Origin: Crambe crambe
Taxonomy: Eukaryota; Porifera; Demospongiae; Poecilosclerida; Crambeidae
Assembly: GCA_963924555.1 (NCBI GenBank)
Contig: OZ004584.1
Span: 8,121,001 to 8,185,000, forward strand
DNA length: 64,000 nt
Direction of reading: 5' to 3'
Shown here: piece by piece, positions 9,851 through 19,666 of the stretch
How the letters are laid out: every line of letters starts with the position of its first letter
Position numbering within the stretch: position 1 is the stretch's first letter
Translations under genes and position numbers: made by a program
Notes under the pieces: generated by a model
Told to the model about the DNA's origin: nothing
Databases searched by the model: none
The model's input: only the letters and a program-made list of their open reading frames with translations

Positions 9851-11989
9851 ATGGCTGGTGGACCTCATTCTTACATATTGTTGAGAAATAAACGTCACTA
9901 TTCTCGTGGATGTCTATTAGAATTGCGAAGTGATGGTTCCTACTATCATTGCCACGGCCTCGCGAGACTAACTGCTCCTCCTCTACTTTGTAGTGCTGAT
10001 AAGGTGGCTGCACTGAGTGAGGAAGAGTATGTGGTTCTGGATGGCATTGACTCTGATGCTGACCGCTACGCAGTCTACGGCACTCCAGGGATGCTGAAGT
10101 GGGGGTGTGGTCTCAAGGTGGGGGATACTGTTTTGGCACCACTACTACCTGATGGGAGTGGGCGTGGCTCCTCTGGTGGTGGACAGTACACAACTGCCAT
10201 CATTAGGTGGTGTGGGAAGGCTGATTATGCTGGTCATAAATTTGGAGTGGAGATCACAGTATGTTAGTACCAAGCATCCCTCCCTTCTCCCTAGGCCTAC
10301 CTACTAGCTTAACTTGTGCACACATAGTGACAAAATGGATATGGGCTGTAGATATCTCACCACTCTATTAAACTGCTTGAATGGTGTTGATAGAACAGGA
10401 CTCTGCATGAGTAGAGCATGTGCATGTGTCACATTGTGGAGTAGAGCACATGAGGTGCAAGTCTTTAACTTAGTGATTTCAAGAAACTATTTCTACAGTC
10501 ATGTTAGTTTCCCTAACAATATTTCTCTTGATTGCTCTGATATTAACAACATTAGGACCAGCGGTACCGTGGACGTGGGGACAATGATGGAACTTATATT
10601 ACTGTGCTAAATACTACTAATAAATACTTTACTTGTGATAAAGGATGTGGTCTTTTTCTGTCTTTGGATAAGATTAAGCAACCACCTCCTATCAGTCCAA
10701 CGTCAAGTGGTGAGTCACAAGATTGTGTGTCACAACTGGAGAGAGAACTGAGAGAGAAGACACAAGAAACTCACCACCTCCAGCAGCAGCTGAGGCAAGA
10801 AAGAGAACAGGTGAACAGACTGCAGGGGGAGGTGAGGAGGAAGGACCAGGAGGTGAGGGAGGAGAGGGAGACAGTGGTCAGACTGCAGGAAGAGGTGAGG
10901 AGGAAGGACCAGGAGGTGAGGGAGGAGAGGGAGACAGTGGTCAGACTGCAGGGGGAGGTGAGGAGGAAGGACCAGGAGGTGAGGAGGAAGGATGAAGAGC
11001 TGCAACAAACTGTGACTAGATTTGAAGATCAGCTGAGAGGACAGAGAGAGCGTCTTGTGATTGAGTTGCAGCATATGAAGAATGAGTCAGAACAGTACCA
11101 ACGTCAGTTCAGAGAGGAGCAGGTCCAACGACAGGAACTTGCAGGTCGTATTGAAGGAGTAATGGCCTTATGTAGGGGGGAGACAGTGACCCCTCAATTG
11201 CTGGATCTGTGGGAACTCCCTCGTGAAGATGTCTATATCTCACAGACCCTATTGGGGACTGGTGGGTGGGGCTACGTGGCCCAAGGCACATTTCGAGGTG
11301 AAGAAGTGGCAGTGAAGTGTCTCCATAGAGAAATCCTCTCCCCACAGAACGAGGGGAGGGTGAGACGTGAGATCAGCATCATGGCTCAGGTCCGCCATCC
11401 CAACCTCCTCCTCCTGATTGGAGCCGTCTTAACCACAGAAGGGGCGGGGCCTTTGATCATCACTGAACTATTGGACAGGTCCTTACGTTCTGCCTACCAA
11501 GATGGTGTGTTGGAGGAGAGAAGTAAAGTACCCATCTTAAGGAATGTGGCATCAGCCCTCACTTACCTACACTCCCACCACACCCCCATCATCCACAGGG
11601 ATGTCAGCAGTGCCAATGTCCTCTTGGAGCATACAAGACCTGAAATTCAGTGGAAGGCCAAGCTTTCTGACTTTGGATCGGCCAACCTGAGTCACCTTGC
11701 CACCACCCCCTTCGAGGGAGCAGCTGTGTACTCTGCTCCTGAGGTGAGCATGGAAGACCGGAGCCGACAGACAGCCAAGATAGACGTGTACAGCTTTGGT
11801 GTGCTGGTGTGTGAGGTGGCTCTGTGTCGCTTCCCTCCTGACAGACTCCAGTTCCCCTCCATGCTGAGAGATGTGCACCATGCTACCCCAGACATGTTCC
11901 CACTGGCACGAGACTGTACCAGTCACGTCCACCAAGACAGACCTGCAATGAGGCAAGTCCTGGAGAGAATCGACCAACTCGGAAACTGA
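9851..11989 (+). CDS. CYLD-like CAP-Gly-coiled coil-TKL-like kinase, copy C (2 exons)
   Basis: Exons 9851-10258 and 10556-11989, phase 0, about 613 residues. Start ATG lies in CTAATGGCTGG; the frame upstream is closed by TGA with no earlier ATG. Exon 1: HSYILLRNKRHYSRG, DKVAALSEEEY, KWGCGLKVGDTVLA, AIIRWCG, FGVEIT. Exon 2: DQRYRGRGDNDGT and KYFTCDKGCGLFLSL finish the CAP-Gly fold (residues about 100-175). Coiled coil spans about 185-345 with two full 21-residue repeats plus a partial one. Kinase covers about 362-610: GTGGWG, VAVK Lys near 389, HRDVSSAN near 483, DFG near 508, APE near 531. No signal peptide or membrane segment, so cytosolic. By CYLD analogy the N-terminal part may bind microtubules or ubiquitin-pathway partners; this is inference. 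Confidence 0.87.
10820..10990 (+). repeat. 63-base coding minisatellite in the coiled coil of copy C
   Basis: Units start at 10820, 10883 and 10946, exactly 63 bases apart, and encode the 21-residue module LQGEVRRKDQEVREERETVV plus R. Twenty-one residues is three heptads, so each added unit lengthens the coiled coil without breaking its register. The third unit is cut short and runs into the conserved RKDEELQQ segment. Confidence 0.85.
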
Positions 11990-13236
11990 ACGCCAGCAGT
12001 AGCTTTATGTCACAGTGGCCACTCAGAACTGTTAGGAACTTGGATGTATAGTTATTCTCTATTTTTAGTGTTGAAATTATCGTGAATTAACTAGTAATTT
12101 TAAGTTTAGAATTTGTAAATTTTGTGGCTATTAAATTTACATGTGTGTAAGAAAGTTTTATGCATGCTGATGATGTCCTTCACTATCTACTAGTCTATTA
12201 TGATGATTAACTTTACAAAATTCCAGTTCATTGAATCACTGAGTCCCTGACCAAGAGCTGTATAATAATATAAACCAATGTAATAATTATGCTGTAGAAC
12301 TAGTTTGGGAGGGAGTTATATACTACCACTACTATGGTGTTATGAATTATTGTACCACTCCTTCACTCCCCCCATAAAAAAGTCTCTCTCCCAACATAGC
12401 TAGTCATGCCAGGCTGATAGGTGTAGTAGCTAAATTAACCACATCATGCAAGCATGAGTGGTTGAGTCTCTCCCACTTGAATAATTTAGCCTCATTCCCA
12501 GGCCCATTAAAAAAAAATTGGCTTCCATGGGAACGAGGCTAGAACCACATTAATTATATTGGAGTAATGTGTAATATAATAATTATGAGCTCAACAGGAG
12601 TGATGACTGTAGGTCACTGATGATTGATCACACAAGCATGCACCTCTAAAAGCTTGTCTACAGCCTTGAGAAGGAATGGAGAAGAGTGCATACATTAACA
12701 ATGATGTGTCCAATGTGTGGAGTGGAATGGGTAAACAGGAAAATCGTGTCTCCCTGTGTTTATCTTACCAGCTATAGCTACATACACTTAACCACTGCTA
12801 AATAATTTCACTAGATACCCAAACTAGAAAGTTATATTTCATCATGACAGCTAATAAACCAACTAATTAACTATATAGTGAAGTTCAGTATACTTATCAC
12901 CTTTTCTCTGAATGAAAGGACTTCACTATAAGATTCTTATCAGGTCTAGCTATAGGATGTCTAGTAAGCATGGCACACAATACCATGGCACTTCATTTAA
13001 ATTTTCATAAACAATTCTCATTAAGGCTATAGTTTATGTTATAAACATAATTTATAGAGGGTAGGTACCACCCGTGATAAACTATGTTGTACCGTCTATC
13101 ATACTTTTAGCTTAAAAACCTGAAAAACAAACAAAAGTGTTCCATGGGCCTTGCTGGCTAACACAGTAGCCAACCTTTGCATGTGCTACATGCATAGCAT
13201 CATTTGTATAGTTGGTTTTACTAGTACTCACCATTT
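11990..13236. other. Intergenic between copy C and Kunitz gene A
   Basis: No gene seen. It contains a hairpin at about 12485-12542 (agcctcattcccagg pairing loosely with gaacgaggct) and AT-rich sequence. The two genes on either side converge, so this is a shared 3' flank. Parts match the 3' flanks of the sister kinases. Confidence 0.5.
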
Positions 13237-14447
13237 TTAACGACACTGTTGAAGACAGTCATTTTTGGTTTTGAAATTGTTGGCATTTCCTCTGCATCCA
13301 CCATAGATGAACCTGCGACAGGAGCGAGACCTACTGTGGTAGTAGTAACGCACGAAGCGGGCAAGACATGGACCAGCCTTCGGAGGGAGGGAGCAGGTAT
13401 TACTGGGACTACATGCTCTCCTAGTGCAGGCTACACGACCATTAGCCAAACATCGACTATATAAATAATTATTTAATGGATAGCTAATAAGGTGACCTTC
13501 CATTATGATGCTCTATTCATCTTGGCCTTACCACTTATTGCAGCCATCAGAGGATGGAAAAGATTCTCCCACATTATATGTCCTGCCATTGTACCTGCAA
13601 GCTGTAAGTAGCTAGCTCTGATGCTATTAACTAGCACTTCAATATGTGTATTCATCGTGCACTTACTTTTTTTACTGCTACACTTTTGAAGACAAGCTTT
13701 CACTGTTTTGAAATTGTTGGCATTTCCTCTGCATCCTCCATAGGTGAACCTACGACAGGAGCGAGACCTACTGTGGTAGTAGTAACGTGTGAAGTGGGCA
13801 CGACATGGACCAGTCTTCGGAGGGAGGGAGCAGGTATTACTGGGACTACATGCTCTCCTAGTACAGGCTACACGACCATTAGCCAAACATCGACTGTATA
13901 AATAATATATGACAGAAATGCAATCATATAGTAGCTAATAGTTTAGAAAAGCAAAAGGGACCCCAGCCAGTGTTGGGTTCTTAGGGTGCACCTCCATTAT
14001 CTATTCTCTTACCACTTATTGCAGCCATCAGACGATGGAAAAGAGTCCCCCACATCATATGTCTGGCCATTGTATCTGCAAGCTTCAAGGAATTATTATC
14101 ATTTATGCTACCACTTCTTTTGTTATAAACTGCTTACTTTTTGCACTACACCTTTGAAGACAGGCTTTTTCAGTTTTGAAATTGTTGGCATTTCCTGCAC
14201 ATCCACCATAGATGAACCTACGACAGGAACGTGACCTACTATCATAGTGGTAACGCACAAAGCGAGCACGACATGGGCCAGTCTCCGGAGGGAGGGTGCA
14301 AGGATTATCACCTGTTTCATAGAAGTTAATTTCTAGCCCATGGTTACATTAAGTATTTGGCTACAGTGTAGACCCACCTGCAGCTGTTATGACAAGTAGA
14401 AGACTGCTGAGAACACACAGGACAACAAAACCTGCAGTGGGTGACAT
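13237..14447 (-). CDS. Secreted triple-Kunitz serine protease inhibitor with VWC-like linkers, gene A
   Basis: Six exons read on the minus strand: 14378-14447, 14138-14311, 14013-14082, 13667-13893, 13532-13601, 13237-13456; all junctions are GT-AG and the total of 831 bases gives 276 residues. Exon 1 is a signal peptide (MSPTAGFVVLCVLSSLLLVI). Three Kunitz domains follow, each with six cysteines and the Y-GGC-GNANNF signature. Domains two and three are each preceded by a small cysteine module, CRYNGQTYDVGDSFPSSDGC followed by [18 protein letters not shown], which looks like a von Willebrand C-type half. The residue after the second Cys (P1, sets specificity) is Arg, Arg and Leu, suggesting trypsin-like targets for two domains and an elastase/chymotrypsin-like target for the third. 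It acts outside the cell. Confidence 0.85.
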
Positions 14448-14584
14448 CTTCAGAAAAGTAGTAGTAGTACTAATAGTAGCAAAGCAGCAATAGTAATAGT
14501 TTTAATAGCAGAAGTGAGAGGAAATAGTCAACCCATCCTACGCGCATGCGCATCAGAGGGGGAGGGATCCGCTGGGCATATTTA

Positions 14585-15229
14585 CCTTTGAGTGAGAAAG
14601 TACTAACGATAATTCGTCCCCTCAATGTGTACGTCAACGCCCCCCATGGCCACATGGAAATAGAATTCAACAATGTCAGAGTCCCTGCTTCTAATCTAAT
14701 ACTAGGTGAGTACTGTGACTCTTATTAAGAAGACTCTAATTAGAGAACTGTCTTAATAAGAGGTGGCCATTATTTGCTAGGAGTAATGAGATTCCAGCTA
14801 GTGGCAGGGGTCAGCATATTTATTTATTGCCCAGGGGAGGGGCATGGCTTTGAGATGGCCCAGGGGTGTCTTGGTCCAGGGAGGATCTTTGAGTACTTTT
14901 GCCCTATCTTCCATGGATCAAATTCTTTTTACATTTCTTACAAAATAACTCCAAAGAGGACAACCTCTCCACTAAGGAGAGAACACTGGGTCCCATAGTG
15001 TGTCCATAATTTTGGAGGACAGGTGTCACTGTTAGTGTAATGTTGCATTCTTAACTGCCACTCCTTTAAGGCACAATCAGAAACTCAAATGACTCATGAC
15101 TCATTATTGCAGGTGCCCCACATGTATGCAGGGGCACGTAGCCTGCGAATTGCCGACGGTCCAGATGTGGTCCACATGGAAACTGTTGCTAAGATGGAGC
15201 TAAAAGAACAGCTCCAGTCCAAACTGTAG
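14585..15229 (+). pseudogene. Acyl-CoA dehydrogenase 3' remnant, copy ii
   Basis: Blocks read TIIRPLNVY then [20 protein letters not shown] and ILG up to a donor at 14706; GEGHGFEMAQGCLGPGRI after an AG near 14831; and HMYAGARSLRIADGPDVVHM to QLQSKL-stop in the last exon. These match successive parts of ACAD10/11-type enzymes, but intervening exons (including that seen at 9079-9160) are missing, so no enzyme can be made from here. It separates Kunitz gene A from kinase copy D. Confidence 0.8.
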
Positions 15230-15326
15230 AAGAATCTTCTCACACAAAATAGCAACTTGTGTGTTTGTTGTTTGTTATTGTTTATATGCATGAGTGGGTG
15301 TGGTCATCATTGTTGTGGGAGTGGTA

Positions 15327-15713
15327 ATGGCTGCAAGGAATAGTGGACCTCATTCTTACATATTGTTGAGAGAGAAAGATTACTTTTCTCGTGGATGTCT
15401 ATTAAAATTGCAAAGTGATGGTTCCTACCATTACCATATTCATGCTGATCGCTACATTAAGTAGACTGATTCTGGTTCTCTACGTTGTCGTGCTGATGAG
15501 GTGGCTGCATTGAGTGAGGAAGAGTGTGTAGTTCTGGATGGCATTGGCTCTTATGCTGACTGCTACACAGTCTACAGCACTCCAGGGAAGCTGAAGTGGG
15601 GGTGTGGTCTCAAGGTGGGCGGTGAACAGCAGCACCAGTACACAACTGCCATCATTAGGTGGTGTGGGAAGACTGATCCATTTAATATTTATCAATTTGG
15701 AGTGGAGATCACA
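15327..15713 (+). pseudogene. CAP-Gly first exon of copy D, with in-frame stop
   Basis: Homologous to the other first exons (HSYILLREKDYFSRG, AALSEEECVVLDG, KLKWGCGLKVG, AIIRWCG, FGVEIT) and keeps the donor gtatgt. But codon 46 is TAG (15462-15464), and about 16 codons after GLKVG that hold the TVLARL strand in sister copies are deleted in frame. The CAP-Gly half is therefore unlikely to fold even if read through. Start ATG is at 15327. Confidence 0.75.
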
Positions 15714-16018
15714 GTATGTATATACTACCTATCCCTTCCTATGCTAGTTTAACTTGTGCACACATAGTGACAAAATGGATATGGACCGTAGATATCTCAC
15801 CACTCTATTAAACTGTCAGGTGCTTGAGTGGTATCAATAGAACACGATTCTGCATGAGTAGAGCATGTGCATGTATCACATTGTGGAGTAGAGCACATGT
15901 GGTGCAAGTCTTTGACTTAGTGATTTCAAGAAACTTCATTTCTACAGTCATAACCATGACGTGCTCCTGTTAGTTTCCCTCACAACATTTATCTTGACTG
16001 CTCTGATATTAACATTAG

Positions 16019-17626
16019 GACCAGCAGTACCGTGGATGTGGGGACACTGATGGAACTTACATGTATCATGATGATGATGATCTGTGCACCATGGGTACTA
16101 TGTACTTCACTTGTAATGCTGGATGTGGTCTCTTTCTGTCTTTGGCAGAGATGGAGCAACCATCTCCTGTTAGTGCAACGTCAAGTGGTGACTCTCAAGA
16201 TCGTATTTCACAACTAGAGAGAGAACTGAGAGAGAAGACACAAGAAACTCACCACCTCCAGCAGCAGCTGAGGCAAGAAAGAGAACAGGTGAACAGACTG
16301 CAGGGGGAGGTGAGGAGGAAGGATCAGGAGGCGAGGGAAGAGAGTGAGACAGTGGTCAGACTGCAGGAGGAGGTGAGGAGGAAGGACCAGGAGGCGAGGG
16401 AAGAGAGTGAGACAGTGGTCAGACTGCAGGGGGAGGTGAGGAGGAAGGACCAGGAGGTGAGGGAGGAGAGGGAGACAGTGGTCAGACTGCAGGGGGAGGT
16501 GAGGAGGAAGGACCAGGAGGTGAGGGAGGAGAGGGAGGCAGTGATCAGACTGGAGGGGGAGGTGAGGAGTAAGGACCAGGAGGAGAGGGAGGCAGTGGTC
16601 AGATTGCAGGGGGAGGTGAGGAGGAAGGATGAAGAACTGCGACAAACTGTGACTAGATTTGAAGATCAGCTGAGAGGACAGAGAGAGCATCATGTGGTTG
16701 AGTTTCAGCATGTGAGGAATGAGTCAGAACAGTACCAACGTCAGTTCAGAGAAGAGCAGATCCAACGATGGGAACTTTCAGGTCGTATTGAAGGAGTAAT
16801 TGCCCAACTGAGGGGAGAGACAGTGACCCTTCAACTGCTGGATCTGTGGGAACTCCCTCGTGAAGATGTCCACATCTCACAGACCATATTGGGAACTGGT
16901 GGGTGGGGCTATGTGGCCCGAGGCACATTCCGAGGACAGGTGGTAGCAGTGAAGTGTCTTCATCGAGGAATCCTCTCTCCACAGAACGAGGGGAGGGTGA
17001 GACGTGAGATCAGCATCATGGCTCAGGTCCGCCATCCCAACCTCCTCCTCCTGATTGGAGCCATCTTAACCACAGAAGGGGTGGGGCCTTTGATCGTCAC
17101 TGAGCTACTGGACAGGTCCTTACGTTCTGCCTATGAAGAAGGTATTTTGGAAGAAAGGTGTAAAGTACCCATCTTGAGGGATGTGGCATCAGCCCTCACC
17201 TACCTCCACTCCCACCGCATCCCCATCATCCACAGAGATGTCAGCAGTGCCAATATCCTCTTAGAAGAAACAAAGCCAGCTCTTCAGTGGAAGGCCAAGC
17301 TTTCTGACTTCGGATCTGCCAACCTGAGTCACCTTGCAACCACTCCAGCTGAGGGAGCAGCTGTGTACTCTGCCCCTGAGGTGAGCACGGAAGACCGGAG
17401 CCGACAGACAGCCAAGATAGATGTGTACAGCTTTGGTGTGCTGGTGTGTGAGGTGGCTCTGTGTCGCTTCCCTCCTGACAGACTCCAGTTCCCCTCCATG
17501 CTGAGAGACGTGCACCATGCTACTCCAGACATGTTCCCATTGGCACGAGACTGCACCAGCCACGCCCACCAAGACAGACCTGCAATGAGGCAAGTCCTGG
17601 AGAGAATCGACCAACTCGGAAACTGA
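16019..17626 (+). CDS. CAP-Gly (C-terminal half)-coiled coil-TKL-like kinase, copy D, second exon
   Basis: Open from the acceptor at 16017-16018 to the stop: 535 codons. It reads DQQYRGCGDTDGT, MYFTCNAGCGLFLSL, then the longest coiled coil of the family, with four 21-residue units, one 18-residue unit and the terminal unit, and a complete kinase (GTGGWG, VAVK, HRDVSSAN, DFGSANL, APE). Because the first exon carries a stop, translation may start at an internal ATG such as 16061, giving a 521-residue coiled coil-kinase without a working CAP-Gly domain. From about 17145 to the end it is almost identical to copy E. Confidence 0.8.
   Translation, partial: DQQYRGCGDTDGTYMYHDDDDLCTMGTMYFTCNAGCGLFLSLAEMEQPSPVSATSSGDSQDRISQLERELREKTQETHHLQQQLRQEREQVNRLQGEVRRKDQEAREESETVVRLQEEVRRKDQEAREESETVVRLQGEVRRKDQEVREERETVVRLQGEVRRKDQEVREEREAVIRLEGEVRSKDQEEREAVVRLQGEVRRKDEELRQTVTRFEDQLRGQREHHVVEFQHVRNESEQYQRQFREEQIQRWELSGRIEGVIAQLRGETVTLQLLDLWELPREDVHISQTILGTGGWGYVARGTFRGQVVAVKCLHRGILSPQNEGRVRREISIMAQVRHPNLLLLIGAILTTEGVGPLIVTELLDRSLRSAYEEGILEERCKVPILRDVASALTYLHSHRIPIIHRDVSSANILLEETKPALQWKAKLSDFGSANLSHLATTPAEGAAVYSAPEVSTEDRSRQTAKIDVYSFGVLVCEVALCRFPPDRLQFPSMLRDVHHATPDMFPLARDCTSHAHQDRPAMRQVLERIDQLGN
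16298..16669 (+). repeat. Expanded 63-base coding minisatellite in copy D
   Basis: Units begin at 16298, 16361, 16424, 16487 and 16550 (63-base period), then a 54-base unit leads to the last unit near 16604. Neighbouring units share private variants (AREESE in units one and two, VREERE in three and four), the mark of recent local duplication. It encodes about 120 residues of uninterrupted charged coiled coil. Confidence 0.88.
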
Positions 17627-18136
17627 ATGCCAACAGTAGCTTTATGTCACAGTGGCCTCTTATATATTCACTCAAAACTGTTAGGAACTTGAATAACTTG
17701 AAATATATCCCACCTAATACATTTACTCCCATAGAGAAAAGTGCTCTTACTGTCATAAATTCCCTCCCTTAGGGTAAAGTGCGTTATGACTCATAACGCA
17801 CTGTTCCCCAGGCTATGAATAACAGGTTTTCTGAAGCTGACTGTTGGAAGAAGATGATAATGAAGATAATCTATAATGATAATGATAATGATATAAGATA
17901 ATGAAGATAATCTATGCATGAGATAATGATCAGATAACATTGTCATTAATTAGCTATTATTAAAGAGTTTATTTCTGTCTCTGTATTATATTGGTAGTTC
18001 ATAGCTGACTGTTGGAAGAAGAAGTTAACGATCAGTCTATAACATTGTCATTAATCTATTTCTGTCTCTGGGTAGTTTATAGCTGATTGTTGGAAAATGA
18101 AGAAGTCATCTGGTGCTGGGTCACAAGGAAACTTCA

Positions 18137-18173
<37 letters not shown>

Positions 18174-19666
18174 AATTTTCACACAAGAATAGATTATTTC
18201 TAAGGCCCATTGGTATTTTTTGGCGTCATACCTTCCGCTAGCTTCGCCAAAACGTGGGTGGGGGAACTCGTTAATAGCTGGGTACCGGGTGTGGTGGGCA
18301 TGGGAGGAGCTTCGTAGTTCGTAGTCTTGCTTGAGAGCACGAGGCTCTGTACTGTGAGTTCGAGTCTGAACAACGGCACATCCCAGGACAGAGACGAGCC
18401 ATGGCAGGAGTTTTCGTTTTGTTTCGTAACTAAGGGGTAGCTACGCTCTAGCTACAGACCGACCAATGAAATCGTGCGCCCTGGGGATATATAACAGTTA
18501 GAACACGGTAGTCCTGGTGATTATGGCCAAATAAACAACCTTATCCTCGGGCTGCGCCCTCGGATTCGGTTGTTTATTGGCCATAATCACCAGACTACCG
18601 TGTTCTAACTATTACATACATGTAGCTATTGCCCTTAAATTTTTCTAAAGAGGGTATTATAATTATTATAAATATCATATCTGAAGAGCATGACTATACA
18701 CTTTGTGTGTGTAAGAAGTCTCATCATGCATTTGGCTAGCTATCTAGCTACTAGTCAGTTATGATGACTAGCTTAGCTAGTGATACAAAAAAAAATAACA
18801 AAAAAAACAAACCAGTTCATTGAATCACCAAGTCTCCAAGAGCTGTATATATAAAGTATGAAGTGACATGATATTAATATGTCTGCCTGCCTGTGTAGAG
18901 CTAGTCAGAGTTTATCAGTGAGCAGGAACCCAATCACGTTCTACTAGCTAGCTACAGTGAACCTCCAAATAATGGACACGCTTAGCTACAACCCAGCATT
19001 ATATCCTCTGTGCAGAGGTTGTCCGGTTATGTCATGCAGAATGCATGCAGGTGAGCAGTGAGCTGCCATGTTTCAGAATAAAAGGGAGTGAAATGTAGCT
19101 ATATAGATCACCATTAGCTACTTGAGAAAAGGGATCTTATCATACAAGCTATTGAAGGCATGCATGCAAAGTTTACAAGCTACATATGAAAATGTACATG
19201 AGATATAAATTCAAGAACAAATGGTCAGATTTTTCACTTCATCCCTTTTTTCTCAAGTACGATATTACATATGATCACACTTGCTAGTATGCACCTTTAA
19301 AAGTTTGTCTACAGTCCTGGAAAAGAAGGGAGAAGAGTAGAACAGTGATTATGATGTGTCCAAATAGCTATGTGTTTATTCCATGGAGTGGGAAATGGGT
19401 ATGCTGTTGCTATAAAATCAGTGTTTATTGTACTGCATGCAGTTGAAGATGACCATGCATAGCTATACAGTAACTGAATTCCTCATTTGAAAGCAGCTAG
19501 CTATATATAACTAGCTCTTTCATTATAAGAGGCTGCAGACAAACTAATACACACAGCAGCCGATTTTCACTAGATACTTGAAGTTGTGTCACTACTTCTA
19601 GCGAGCTATATAATAAGGTAGCTAATTAATTATAATCCATGTGGGCACTAACTCATATAGTTATTT
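17627..19666. other. Intergenic between copy D and Kunitz gene B, with an inserted block
   Basis: Compared with the 3' flank of copy F (28949-29200), this region carries about 0.9 kb of extra sequence between roughly 17703 and 18614. The extra block holds an AT-rich repeat (gataatgat, about 17850-17940), a poly-T run (18141-18171), a tRNA-like stretch at about 18325-18400 with a B-box-like GAGTTCGAGTCTG, and a foldback at 18497-18609. After it the duplicated flank resumes. No gene is seen. Confidence 0.55.
18497..18609. mobile_element. Foldback element with about 43-base arms
   Basis: GTTAGAACACGGTAGTCCTG at the left pairs with CAG(A)CTACCGTGTTCTAAC at the right. The inner arms GGCCAAATAAACAACC and GGTTGTTTATTGGCC continue the stem, with a GC-rich loop (ctcgggctgcgccctcgg) that is itself a small hairpin. 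It lies at the right end of a block that is extra relative to the sister flank of copy F. Confidence 0.65.

Noticed and set aside
515-17556. Long minus-strand frames opposite every kinase exon, rich in Leu, Ser, His and Pro
   Set aside because: They recur at the same offset behind each coiled coil and kinase exon, lack splice structure and homology, and are shadows of a GA-rich coding strand.
18325-18400. A functional tRNA gene
   Set aside because: A B-box-like GAGTTCGAGTC is present, but I could not fold a full cloverleaf or find a clear A box and anticodon loop; a decayed SINE is more likely.
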